This document shows, one piece after another, positions 10,452 to 22,291 of a stretch of DNA of 64,000 nt. Origin of the DNA: Aureobasidium sp. EXF-3400. Lineage: Eukaryota > Ascomycota > Dothideomycetes > Dothideales > Saccotheciaceae. The stretch covers positions 62,001-126,000 of the forward strand of contig SWBL01000114.1 of NCBI GenBank assembly GCA_024195585.1, given 5' to 3'. The translations under genes were made by a program, and so were the position numbers. The notes beneath the pieces were generated by a model that did no database searches, was not told the origin of the DNA, and saw only the letters and a program-made list of their open reading frames with translations. Each line of letters starts with the position of its first letter. Position 1 is the first letter of the stretch.

Positions 10452-11736
10452 ATGGCTCCTGCTTTAATCGAAACGCCCCAAGACTCGGGTGCTGAGAAAA
10501 TCTACGTCAAGACCCAGCTCCAAGATGGATACAAAGAAGCCTTTGCTCAAGGTCCCAAGACAACGAACTGGGACAACGAATTGAAGGGAGTTGGAAAGCA
10601 TCCTCCTGCAAAGTACCCACACTACCTGCCCGTATGGGACAACGAAAAGGACATCGGAGGAAAATACCCTCCCAACCAACCTTTTGAGGCATACGAGCAT
10701 GGTAAGGATGCTGATCCATCTTTCCAAAACCTGTTGAAGGGAGCAACTTCAGTCGAGGACCTTACTGCCAACATCGGAGCAGAAGTCAAGGGCATCCAGC
10801 TCAGCAAACTCGACAAAGCCGGCAAAGACGAACTCGCCCTCTTCGTCGCACAAAAGAAAGTCGTCGGTAAGCATTAGTTTCCAGATCTTCACTAGCACTC
10901 GCATACTAACACAATCAATCAGCTTTCCGCGACCAAGACTTCGCAGACCTACCAATCCAAGAAGCCCAGGATTTCGCCGAATACTTCGGTCCCTCACACA
11001 TCCACCCAGCCTCTGGCGCACCAAAGGGCTTCCCAAAAGTCCACTTGGTGCACAGATCCGCAGCAGACACAACAGCCAAAGATTACTTCGAGGAGCGCAC
11101 CAACAGCATAACCTGGCACAGCGATGTGACCTACGAGCAACAGCCTCCAGGAACTACATTCCTGTACATCTTGGATGGTCCCTCAGCGGGCGGGGATACC
11201 TGTTTCGTAAATCAGGCTGAAGCTTATCGAAGACTTTCTCCAGAGTTCCAGAAGCGTTTGCATGGTCTCAAGGCTGTGCACTCTGCTCATGAGCAGGCCC
11301 AAAATGCTCTGGCTCGCGGCAGTATTGTGCGACGCGATCCCGTCGCTAACACTCATCCTGTGGTTAGAACACACCCGGCCACTGGCGAAAAGGCTTTGTT
11401 CGTGAACCAGCAGTTCGTGAGACGTATTGCAGGATACAAGAAGGAAGAGAGCGACTATCTCCTCAAGTTCCTCTACGATCATATCGCCTACTCGCAGGAT
11501 ATCCAGGCCAGAGTCAAGTGGGCACCTGGAACTGTTATTGTTTGGGATAACCGTGTCACTGCTCATAGTAAGTTCCAGCTCAATCCTGTTGTTTTCCTTA
11601 AAAAAAAAAAATACTAACTTTATACTCCTTAGCCGCTATTCTTGACTGGCAAGATGGCCAACGCAGACACCTCGCACGTCTAACACCTCAAGCTGAAGCG
11701 CCATACGAGACTCCTTTCGAGCAGTCGAGCAACTAG
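10452..11736 (+). CDS. TauD/TfdA-type Fe(II)/2-oxoglutarate dioxygenase (sulfonate/taurine dioxygenase-like)
   Basis: A predicted enzyme of 387 residues that hydroxylates its substrate with Fe(II) and 2-oxoglutarate. In yeast the relative Jlp1 releases sulfite from sulfonates. Exons are 10452-10866, 10923-11567 and 11633-11736, with introns of 56 and 65 nt; the second has an A11 run. The iron ligands are visible as H204-x-D206 (ITWHSDVTYEQ) and H353 (VTAHTAILDW), with Arg364/Arg365 at the 2-oxoglutarate position (QRRHLAR). The N-terminus (KYPHYLPVWDNEKDIGGKYP) is the extension typical of fungal TauD proteins. There is no signal peptide. It is divergently paired with a Dal5/Soa1-like transporter, which fits uptake plus desulfonation. 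Phenoxyacetate-type or other carboxylic substrates remain possible. Confidence 0.9.
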
Positions 11737-12066
11737 TGGTCGGCAATGGTCGAATACTGATGTGGTTCTTGAACCATCTTCCGAGTTGGAAAACACAATT
11801 TGGTGTTGAGATTGGTGGCGATATGTGCAATGGCAGTAACGAAGAATGCAAAATTGAGAGAGGGTTCCACAAATCTAGGTCGCTTGTTCAAGCTCATCCA
11901 TGTCGTGATATGAAATTCATGTAAAAGCAATGAGAATAACAGAAAAAGCGCATACCGTGTAAACCCATAACCGTCTTCCAAGCCCATACACGTGACGCCA
12001 TTTGTCCCTAACCCAGCCAAAGAAAGATAAAGTGAGGAAGGAACCAGATAGATGTAACGAGCGAAA
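11737..12066. other. Convergent intergenic region, 330 bp
   Basis: This is the 3' flank of the dioxygenase (plus) and of MOB1 (minus). No gene or repeat is visible. Confidence 0.5.
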
Positions 12067-13055
12067 CTAGTCGCTGCGCAACATGCTCTCGACTAACTCG
12101 CCCAATGGACCGTACCACTCGGCTTTGGCATCCCTTCTACCACCCTCATCGGCGAGACCAAACTCTTCCACAAACAAGACGTAATGCTTGAAGCCAGTGT
12201 TGAGATGGGCTTCGAGACCAAGACCTCTGATGACGCCGTAGTGATGGCAGTAGATATGGGCGTAGATGCGATAGAGACGCTTGAAGATTTGTTTAATGGT
12301 GGATTGGAAGGTGGGCGGGAAAGGCACTCCAGGGTGGGTGGGGAAGACGTTCGCGTCTGAGAGGAGGTTCGAAGTCCAGGAGAGGAGGTTTGAGATGTAG
12401 CTGGGAGCGGGAAGACGGACGGGACGAGGGAACTCTGGAGGGTGGTGCCACAGGTACTCGAACCTGGTAGAGACAGCATATTAGCATTTGAACAAATTGA
12501 AGCAGTTGCGGAGTGCTTGTCGTACTCATCTGTTGCCTTCATCTCAGGACACGAGTGTGGACTGCAGAACTCGGTGATCGCGCCATACAGCAGGTTGATC
12601 TGGTTGTAGAAGTCGACGACATTGACGGCTAGCCATTCGTCCTTGTCTTCGCCTTCGGGCAAGCGGACAACCTTTCTCAAGCTGCCGCTTCCCAGAGTCG
12701 CCTCGGCGAACTGCTTAAGCTGCCAGCTGTTTGTGCCTTTGGCAGCGCGCGCGGGTCTGAAGGATGAGCGCGTGCCACGATTGGCGTTGCTGCACGTCGT
12801 AAACATGTTAGCATCTGAGTGTAATCCTTGAATCAAGGCATTGCGGAAGCGGTTCTGAAGAGGTGATGACGAAGAGGTGGTGGTGTGGGTGCTGTTGCTG
12901 CTCGGGCTGTCTGGAAAGTACAGCGACAGTTGCGACGACGACTCGCTGGCAGCCAGCACGTTCGAGTGCAAGGCGGGCAGCGGTCGGGCCTGGATAGGGA
13001 AGTGTGGACGGGCAGGGGAGGATTGCACCAACATGGTCTGCATGAAAGTGGCCAT
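12067..13055 (-). CDS. MOB1: Mob1-family kinase activator
   Basis: Mob1 binds and activates NDR/LATS-type kinases (Dbf2 or Sid2 in yeasts) in the mitotic exit/septation network. Landmarks are [38 protein letters not shown], the zinc-site Cys pair in [10 protein letters not shown], the zinc-site His pair in [11 protein letters not shown], and the terminal SMLRSD. A secure intron spans 12464-12525. A second intron, 12790-13032 (donor GTTGGT, branch GCTAAC, acceptor GTGCAG), would give exons 13055-13033, 12789-12526 and 12463-12067 and a 227-residue protein starting [18 protein letters not shown], close to known Mob1 N-termini. That intron is 243 nt, in frame and stop-free, so the unspliced form would add 81 Ser-rich residues. 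A small insertion ([10 protein letters not shown]) precedes [13 protein letters not shown]. Confidence 0.9.
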
Positions 13056-13480
13056 GCTGTGGGCGCGTGGGCGATGTGTCGATGTCTTATCCCTTGTTCA
13101 GCTGCTCTCTGCCACGCTCATTCCGTCAGCCGCTAATTAGGAATGAAGACGTTGGCCATACATGCTCACCGGATCTTATCAGTCACACGAGGCTTGCGTC
13201 ACTGCTGTGATTGCGTTGGTCCGAATAGATCCTGTCGTTTGAACGCACAATTGATCGTGAGGGGTTGTTGATGGAGAGCAAAGGTTAGAGTTGATGGCTC
13301 GTTTGTTGACATGGACAGCCCTACCCACGCCGCTTCCCCACACTTCAATCTATTGTTTGGCCTGCCAAGCATCACATGTCATTGTCATCAACAAGCCATC
13401 CAAAGCGTAGCAGCATTTCCAGAATGCCATACCGTCTTGTATAGAGAGTAGCTAGTGTATACTGATACATAATCTATTTC
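13056..13480. other. Intergenic, 425 bp
   Basis: This is the upstream region of MOB1 and the 3' flank of the HMG-box gene, both on the minus strand. I see no gene. Confidence 0.5.
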
Positions 13481-15859
13481 CTACTCCTTCTTTGCTGCTC
13501 CTCCACTCCTGACCCATTCACCCACCTCGAATCCGAGACGTCGCAACGCTCCCGCTTCGATCCCCTCGACACCACCGTTCTCCTCGCTGCCCTTGAAACG
13601 TCGAACCGCCATGACCCGGTTCTCCTCTTTGATCTCCACTCCACCTTTTCCTCCCTCATCGCCCTTGTCAGCCTCCTTGACATAAACCGTCATGTCCGGT
13701 CCGACCACTCCGCGCCACAACGTCGCTGTCCACTGCCAGTGATCCGCTGCCTTGTACGCGTCGCTGATTGCCATGCGTGATGCAAACACGTTGGCCGCTG
13801 TCACCGTGTACGTACGTAGTAGTATCACCGTTCTGCCACTGCCATGGCACGAGTCAACTTCCATGGCTTCGCTGTCACCAACTGAGCCCGATTGCGAGCT
13901 GCTGTCGCTGTCCTTTCTCTCCTTGGCTCCACGCGCCAGCTGCTCCAAAGTCTTCTTACTCTTGTCATGCCATTCTGCCACAGTTCGTAGCAGCTCTGGT
14001 ATCTCGACCTCTTGCCCATCCTTATTTTCCGGTAGCTTGGGGCCATCGATCACCTTGACTACCATGTCACCCTCACGGCCCAAAAACTCTTCGAGCCAGT
14101 CGGTCACGTTGCGCGCAGCTTCCGGATCATCACCTTCGATGGCAATGATGGTAGCTCGTGATTTGTTATTGCTGTTGTCATTCGCAGGGAAAGGCGGCGC
14201 AACTCGTCCGAGAATTTGCACCTTGGCCATGAACGACATGGACATGATAATCTCACCCACGCTGCGTCTCTCGGGCTCCTTAGAGTCACTGCTCCTGTTG
14301 CCGCTCGACGACTGTCCAGAGCCTACTCTGGTGGCTGTCGGAGGGCCAGATATGGTACCAGCTTGTAGAGGCGGTAGCGTCAAACTGAGCTCCGGGCCAC
14401 CTGTGCGTTGACCTTGACTCGCTCTGTGCTGTGAATAACCAGGGCCAGGACGAGGCGGTGGGCCCATCATGTTTGGTGGCACTGGTCCCCGTAGAAGGTC
14501 CACTGGTCGTGGTAGACTCTCTCTGCGGACATGCTGCCCACCAGGTGGAGGCGGAAACTGATGAGGAGGGCCCATCTGTGGGTTCTGCTGAATATGGGGC
14601 TGTCCTTGTGGGCCAAAAGGGAATGGCGTGCCAGGACCTGCGTTGTGTCGTGGTGGCATTGTTCGCGTCGACATGACGTATGTGCCTTGAGGAGATTCGA
14701 ATCTGCGTCGCTTCGAGTCCGGTGATAGGATGGACGAGTGCTCATCCTCGCCACGCTGAACCATAAATGGCTGTGAAGGGCGTCCGTTGGTCATGTTGCG
14801 AGGGTGTGGAGATGACAGAGAAAGGTTGTTGAGCATAGGCAGATAGCGAGTAGAAGGGGTTGTGGTCGACGATGGAGTTGGTGGGGGCAATTGAAATGCG
14901 TTCAGACGTGAAGGATGAGGATAGGCTGACGAGGGACTCGTTTCCAGACTGTGAGGTTTGTCAAGTCGTTCTCGCGCCGAAGATGGCGTGCTTGGCGTAG
15001 GATGGATGATAGTTCGGCCTCCGCACTTCTGGCACTTTCGGTGATCTGATTGTGAGAAGCCCGATTCGGATGAAACACTACCTCGACGACCAGATCGCTT
15101 AGGCTGGTAGCGGTAAGAAGGGTATCTCTGTTGATGCTGAAGCTTCTCTTCCTGTCATGGTATCAGCGCTGAACGTGATATCAGTATACCGGTCTGACAA
15201 ACCTCTGCGTATGCCTTCCACCTGTTCTTCTCTCCCTCAGGCTCGTTTCTCCACTGTTCGCCGATGATCTTTGAGATATCCGGATTGGCAAGACCTGGGT
15301 TCTGAGCGACTACAGCGGCCTGGCGATTTTGGCGGTAAAGGATGAATGCTGGGATGTGTTAGCATGCGCAAGACAAACAGTGGTTCAGGCATCGTGTAGA
15401 CTGACCGTTCCTAGGTCTAGGGACCTTTGGCTCAGGTTGGCACAGACAGAAGTTGACCAGTGACTCTGTGCTACCGTCTCTGGTATGCGAAGGGCTCACG
15501 TCTTGGAGTTCGTCCTGGTCTAGAGCGTCGGCGCTCCTCTTCTGATGATCGCGAAATGGCGGTGATTCCTCAGGTGTCAAAGGCGTATCCGACAGCCGGG
15601 ATTTGGGTGAGTGCTGCAATTGTGGAGCGATGGATATGTTGGCCGACACTCTACGCGAGTTGACACTTCCGTCGCTTGCGATACCTTGGGAACTTGTACT
15701 CAAGTCGTTGTGTTCTGCAGATGGCATCGTTCTCTCCCACAACTGCCTGGTGAAGACGATCTGGGGTTGGGCATGGGAAGGCTCAGCAGTCGATGATGTA
15801 GTAGTCGGCGACAATGTCGAAAACCTAGGTTCCGATAGGGGTACTCGTATGACAGACAT
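13481..15859 (-). CDS. HMG-box transcription factor (MATA_HMG class)
   Basis: A predicted sequence-specific nuclear regulator of 756 residues. Exons are 15859-15406, 15348-15203 and 15151-13481, with introns of 57 and 51 nt that both fall inside the HMG box and restore it in phase. The box reads VPRPRNAFILYRQNRQ, then ISKIIGEQWRNEPEGEKNRW and KAYAEEEKLQHQQRYPSY, around residues 145-215. It is followed by a basic patch (KRSGRRGS) and a CxxC motif (CQKCGGR), common in fungal HMG regulators of this type. Residues 280-460 are Pro/Gly/Gln-rich. The C-terminal part (MSFMAKVQILGRVAPPFP to the end) looks folded but is unknown to me. The VPRPRNAFILYRQ start resembles mating and sexual-development regulators, but the target is unknown. 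Confidence 0.87.
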
Positions 15860-16373
15860 TGGAAAGGGGATGGCCAGGAATGCACTCTTTTGTTGTCAGA
15901 ATGCCGTCTTTGACGTCCTCATGTCAATACGCGGACAAAGGTCCAAAGACGGGGGCTCGCGGCCATTATTCAACAACGCCTACGCCTCGTCTTTCTTGTC
16001 GCCAGAGCCGGCGATTGGCTCTGCTATTTCTTTGTATCATGACGAACGAGCGCCCTTCATGTCCGATTGTCATGAACAGATCCGGCCTGTTGGCGAGGTT
16101 GCGACAGACAACCCGAGCTGGCACTTCTTTGTTCTGTTGGTGGGTAGATTTCCGCATGCGGGAAAGCCGGGCCAAGGTGAGACATTCCTACCAAACGCAA
16201 GGAGATTGGCCTAGGAACGCACCACATGTACAATGCGAACAAACCGATTATTGAAGGCAGTCGTTCGCCCCTCGACCAATCCAAGTATCTACAAAGCTTC
16301 TCGCTCTCTGCTTTGCTGTGGATTCAACCTACTCGCCCAAAGAAGATGGACGATTAGACTTGATCTCCGCATT
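15860..16373. other. Intergenic, 514 bp
   Basis: This is upstream sequence of the HMG-box gene and the 3' flank of the GDSL gene. The open frames here lack family features, and I see no gene. Confidence 0.5.
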
Positions 16374-17600
16374 TTAGATGTGCAAGGTCTGATTGACGAT
16401 GGTACTATTCCGAAGAATCCCAGCGACGTGTTTGCCGAGTAACTCATGTGCGGCGCCGCTCAAACGCGTATCATCCCTGGAAAGCGCATCAAATTGTGGG
16501 TTCAAACAAAGAAGTCAGCTCGAGCTTTGACATACCAGAACAAGAAGTGCGACGGATCATCGCACACCGTAAATGGATGGGTTTTGATTCCATCTCCACC
16601 GGACGGAGCGGTGTAATTGACACAGGGCTGGGTCAGTTCGGTAAAACTGGCACCTGCCTTGATCTTCGAGACTACTGCAATGCCAGTATCGTCGATCTCG
16701 GGCTCACGCATCTGCTCAAGCATCCAAGCATGGAAGTCGGGCGTGACAACATGAGCTTTGCTCCACATTTCGACCTGTTTTTGCAGGACGTTGTTCCAGA
16801 GATCGGTCAGGATGACGGCGTTCCGCTGGAGTTGACCGTACTTGTCTGTACCGCTTGCAGATGTACGCTGGCTGATCCAGCGAGGAAAGAAGCTAGGATC
16901 CGGGACCTTGGGTATGATAATGGTTGGACGAAACGACGACACCGACTTGGCTTGGACGAGGCGGTCTAGCTGAGCAAACATGGAAGCAATGCAGTCGATC
17001 ACAGCGGGTAGGACGTCGTCCTGTGGCAGGCTCACAAAGTCCCAGAGCTCCCAGACGCCGAAGAAGACTGTGAAGATTATCGTCGTGGTCATCAGGCCTT
17101 TCTGGTCTCCGTCATCCTGCCATCGAGCATCATCTTGAGCAAGGTATGCGTCGACCTGATGTCCAAAGTCTCCAATCTCCTCAAAGCCAGTGGTAGCGTT
17201 CATCGGCCGCGTAAGGTTTGCGTAGATGTCGTTGTCGATCACAGGACCTCGGCGGTGGGACGGATGCGAGGGTAATGATTGGGCGAGATCGTAGATGCGG
17301 TCGCAAACAAGCTGTCTGGGTCAGGATGAGTCAAGATGGAGCACGTCAAACGCAACACACCTCTGAGCAAAGGCTGTCCACCCACAGCTTCTTGTTGGCC
17401 GGCGCTGGTGATGGGTTTGCAGGCAGTCCGAAGCGATTAGTGCTCCACGAGTCTCCAAACACCACGATCTCGGTCGTCTGGCGGCGCCAGGCTTTTTTTG
17501 CTCGCGTGATCGGATGGTATGAGGGCAGGTGCCAGGCCACAAATAGCAGAGCCGAGATTGCGAGCAGCACAACCAGGTTGAGACGAGCGAAGAGCTTCAT
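16374..17600 (-). CDS. Membrane-anchored GDSL/SGNH-type hydrolase
   Basis: A predicted 372-residue protein in three exons: 17600-17361, 17311-16536 and 16476-16374, with introns of 49 and 59 nt. The N-terminus (MKLFARLNLVVLLAISALLF) is a signal peptide or, more likely, a signal anchor, which would place the enzyme in the secretory pathway or at the cell surface. Block I with the nucleophile Ser is EIVVFGDSWSTN. A middle Gly/Asn region (FTVFFGVWELWDFV) corresponds to block II. The C-terminal block V, usually DxxH, reads WDDTRLSGAAHELLG, so Arg occupies the place of the catalytic His unless the His in GAAH serves. NxS/T glycosylation sites are present. An in-frame ATG 37 codons upstream is less likely as start. 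The substrate is unknown. Confidence 0.78.
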
Positions 17601-18343
17601 GCTGCCGTTTGTCTCTAGTCTCGATGCTTCTCTCCGGGGCGGTTGCCTTGGTCGGCTCTGTTTATATGAGCAGGTGGTTGGTGGTGGATTCGTGTCGCGG
17701 TCCAAGAGCAATCAAATCGATTCTGTTTTGGTAGCAGCACAACTCGCTCTTACAAACATGTACCCGGCCAAAACATTCGAGGAAAAGGACTGGACAAGTG
17801 AAGAGCAGATAGTGACCCGTTACGAGTCAATGATAGATGCCAAATCAGCTGCTTACCTGCCACGCTGCTCTGCGCCCGATATTGTCTACCCTGAGCCCCA
17901 GGACCCCAGTCAATGTACGAGTACTGACGCGTCTTCCGTGACAGCCGTGCTCGCCATAATTGTGGCCGCCAACGGCATTTCGAAATTTCCGAAGCCCATT
18001 CAATGTGTCGGACGGCGTGTTGAACACCTTTGACGCTGCCCTGGAGCGACAACCCTACGCACGTCTTGTATACGGTATACATCATCAACCTGTGAGGCTG
18101 TGACAGTGATTGGAGCTGTGAGTTTCTGACGACTTGGCCGACGTGTGTGTCACCTTGGCAGAAAGCTCGGATTCGCTTTCCCTCCCAATCTCGATCGGCA
18201 AAGCTCGCCATCGGCAAGCGCTTCCATCCACAACTGCCACGAACCACTAATTCGATACACGATCGTCTATTCCTCATTCGCATCCCAAAATTGCTATACC
18301 TGATTCGCATTCTGACGATCAGTTTTCTGATGCGATTCTCAGC
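17601..18343. other. Divergent intergenic region, 743 bp
   Basis: This should hold promoters for the GDSL gene (minus) and the SNF2 helicase (plus). A minus-strand frame extends past the GDSL start to 17711 but is poor in family features. No other gene is seen. Confidence 0.5.
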
Positions 18344-21300
18344 ATGGCGACGCAACGCGGGCGCGTCGTTGTGGACTTGAGCGACGACAGCAGCCACGAT
18401 GAGTCGGGCCCTATTCCAAAACTCCACACCACGCCCAAGAAGACCACCCCGAAATCAGTATTGACTTCACCAGAAAGTACCATCTTTCTGAACGAAATAG
18501 GCAACTACCTTCCAGTTGGCTCATTCGTACTAAGTCAGGTGGTTGATACTGAACCCGCTTGGGAGGAAGTTGTTGACATCGCCGCCTTATCACAATCCCA
18601 GCTCTCTGAGCAGAACACGCTCGACATCGAGAGGCTTCTTTCTCGCCGTCGCCTTCGCTTGTTTGTGAGCCTTCCCTCGAGGGCTGTGCTCAGAGTCTAT
18701 GTCCTACCCGTCGATGTTGGGCACCGATTCTTGCAGCGAGACCGAAGCATCGACCCTCACATGTTCTCACTAATCCAAAACCTGGACACTTCACTCGATT
18801 CCTGGAATGGCCAACCCAATGCCAACGTCAAAGAGCCTTTTGAGCCGTACGCAGCTGGAGAAGAAGGTTCTCTGTATTTCCTGTTCAACAATATTCCGTC
18901 TCCCGATCCAACATCGGAGCGGATCTCAAGCCACTTCCATCAACAAAGTATGATAGAGCTGCTTGATTCCGAGTTCCAACTACCCGGACTTAAGACGGTG
19001 CTGTATCCCTATCAACGCAAGTCTGCAGCCCAGATGTTGCAAAGAGAGAGCGAGGAGCGACTTGAGCTTGACCCTCGGCTTGAGAGGCGTATTGCTCTTG
19101 ATGGTACAACATACTATTACGACCCCTGGGACGTCTCGTTTTTTCGAAGCCCCCGCTATTACGAGGCCTGCAAAGGGGGCATATTAGCAGAGTCGATGGG
19201 TTTGGGCAAGACTCTGATATGCATAACTCTGATACTCGCAACTCGTGGCTATCTTCCGCGGACGCCTGCTCAGTACGACCGCGTAACAATCCGACCAAAA
19301 GTTTCCAGTCTTGTGGACTTGGCTGTGACAGCTGTCAATCGACATTCTGCTCCATGGCCATATTTCTTCGAAAAGCACGAACACCATACCGGCGAATATA
19401 TGGGAAACTGCATCAAACTCATGCGTCAGAACGCTCCTTCTTACGAAATACCTGTCGAACCAATCCGTTGGAATCGCAAGGCAATGGCAATGGCTCCTGC
19501 ACCGAAGAAGATGACCCTGGCCGCAACAACCTTAGTTGTTGTACCAAGAAATCTGTTGTCGCAGTGGGTATCAGAGCTGGAGAAGCACACAACAGGAATT
19601 CTGAACATTTTAGTTATGGATGACAACCGGACTGCTCTTCCTCCCCCCGAAACACTAAGAACTTTCGATATCGTTCTGTTCAGTCGACATCGGTTTGAGG
19701 ATGAGCATAGGGATGGCCAAGACGCCAACGGTCGTCGTATGTCAAGGTATCCAGTGACCTGTCACTGCCCCTACATTGGAGCTACGCGAACGCGAAATTG
19801 TGTCTGTTTGCGGCCTGATGTAGGTCCCCGAGCTTCTTACATTCCACAGGGACTTAGTTGCTGACTATAATGACAGGATCTGTATGTATCACCACTCAAA
19901 GCTCTTCACTTTCTGAGAATCATCATCGACGAGGGTCATGGCATGGCCTCCGAGAACACGAAAATTCTGACAGTAGCGAGTGAACTCGTTGAAACTTCTC
20001 ATCGATGGGTTGTGAGCGGTACGCCAGCCAAAGATTTGATTGGCGTAGAGCTGGACATGGTCGGACCTGTATCACACGCTGGAACTCCAACTCCCAACAT
20101 CGATGATGAATCTATCCGACGCGATGCCCTAATGAGCCAGAGAAAGTTGTTCAACGAGAACGACGAGAAGGTGGGAGCAGTTCGCAATCTTGGCTCGTTG
20201 GCAAGCGGCTTTTTGAAAATCAGGCCGTGGTGCTCTGCCGAAGACGAAAGGGGATCCGACTGGATCAACTACTTTTTCCGCCATGAGATGCTACGTCCAC
20301 GAACTCGTACCTTCTCTGGTTTCTCGAAATGTCTACGCCAAATGTTAGAATCAACTGTCATCAGGACGCAGTCCAGAGATGTCGAGCGCGACATTGAGCT
20401 CCCTCCGCTGACGCATGAGATCGTTCGATTAGAGCCCTCGTTCTATGACAAGCTGACCGTGAATGCGTTCGTGTTCGTACTCACATCCAATGCGGTCACT
20501 AGCGAGAGAACGGATATTGACTACATCTTCCACAAGAAGAGCGGCAAGGAACGATTTCAGTTGCTAAACAACTTGAGGGCAAGTGCGTTTTATTGGACTG
20601 GTTTCATTCCTTCTGATATTGCAGCGGCCATAGAACAAAGTCAAGCCTACCTCAAAAAGCAGGAGAAGATCTGTTCAAAGGATGATCAAACCCTTCTTGA
20701 GCGCTGTATCGACCAAGCCAAAGTTATGATCGGTTCTGAAGCATGGAAAATTTTAACACACAGCCATGAGGTTGGCCTGTTTGTAGAGAATTGGCCAATC
20801 GAGTCTGCAGAGTTCTGGTCTTTCGACGGAGCAGGTGAGTTCTTGATACTGCTTTACAAGAGCCTTTGTTAACATTATGGTTACCAGATTCAACGAAGAC
20901 TCATTTGTTATGTGGAGCGACTCAATTGATACACGCTCAAGATCATGTGAACTGGCAGACCGAACTCCAAGATCCTTCGGAAGGTCTCTCCGGATGCGGA
21001 ATCCATGCATTGTCTGTCCTCCGCTCGGAATCGACAGAAGCCAACCCGCCTGTGCTTGTCAAGACAGGTATACCATCGTCTTCGCTAGCAGCCAGTCAAA
21101 CCGGAACCAAGCGATCTACTGGCACCAAACTACCAGGCTTACAACAACTCAAACCTGGATCTCCGAAACAATCACGTAGCGAAATCAAAGAAGCGCAACT
21201 GCCATCCGATTCCCTTCTTAGAAAGACTCGCATTGTTGGTACCACGTCTAGCAAATTGAGCTATCTTCTTTCTCGCGTTGAGGAGTTTTATCGGGATGAG

Positions 21301-21969
21301 AAGATACTCATTTTCTACGATAACGATAATACTGCCTACTACATCGCGCAGGCACTCGAGGTTCTACACATCGACTATCTCATCTATGCCAAATCACTTA
21401 CGCCTGCCATCAAGTCGGATTACATCGTTCGGTTTAACCAAAAGCCTGAGCATCGCGTTTTGTTGATGGATATCGGTCAAGCAGCGTTCGGTCTAAATTT
21501 CCCGTCGGCTTCAAGAGTCTTCTTCATCAACCCCGTAAACAGGCCTCAAGTCGAGGCACAAGCTCTCAAACGTGCCCACCGTATTGGGCAGACTCGAGAG
21601 GTTCACGCAGAAACTTTGATCCTCAAGGGAACCATCGAAGAGAAGATCTTCGAGCGAGCGAGAAAAATGAGCCGAGCGGAACACAAAAATGCAAAGGAGC
21701 TTGACGATGATGGCGGGATACGAGAAATCATCCAGAGCGCCCAACCAATACCAATATCGGCCTACGAGGCGGAAGGAGTAGGGAGCATTGCATTCATAGA
21801 AGGCCCGCAACAACTCTTCGCCAGAGCTGGGTGGGCAAGCTGGAAGAAAGCAGCAAGGGAAAATTCGAAAACTCGAACCGAGACGACCAATTCGAGTCGA
21901 AGTCAAAAGAGGAAAGCAGAGGGTTCTGACAAGGGTCCCAGAAGAAAGCGTGCAAAGCGGAAAGCATGA
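18344..21969 (+). CDS. SNF2-family helicase/ATPase
   Basis: A predicted nuclear DNA-dependent ATPase of 1171 residues. Exons are 18344-19819, 19877-20834 and 20888-21969; the introns are 57 and 53 nt, and the first removes the stop at 19861. Motif I is SMGLGKT at residues 284-290. Motif Ia sits in TTLVVVPRNLLSQW. Motif II is DEGH at 510-513, the form seen in Rad5/Rad16/HLTF-type enzymes. The C-terminal lobe shows KILIFYDNDNTAYYIAQALE, VLLMDIGQAAFGLNFPSA and the motif VI stretch ALKRAHRIGQTREV. No RING finger lies between the lobes, unlike Rad5/HLTF. The N-terminal third is divergent. The C-terminus is a basic nuclear-localisation-like tail (RRKRAKRKA). A DNA repair or silencing role is a family-level guess. 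Confidence 0.9.
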
Positions 21970-22291
21970 GATGAGGAGTGAGATTGAGGACAGACCTTGT
22001 TGTGCTCAGAATGGTCTATTGCTGTCAGATAGCTCTTATGTGTACATTGCTACACGGCTCGAAGCAGCACTTCAGACTGCTGGCTGTATTGAAGAATCGA
22101 TTGGCAACATATATCTAGCCAGAGAGTACAAGTACGAGTGTCGAGGTATGAAGAAAGAAAGCGCTCCCGATGAAAAACAAACGCCGCCGTTCCCATCATG
22201 ATGGTCCAGTTTCGTACACATGATATAAATATTACACGATCGTTGCCAGAAGACGCGTAGTAGTGATTTTGATTGGTGCGAGGCCCAATGA
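21970..22291. other. Convergent intergenic region, 322 bp
   Basis: This is the 3' flank of the helicase (plus) and of the first paralogue of the pair (minus). No gene is seen. Confidence 0.5.
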
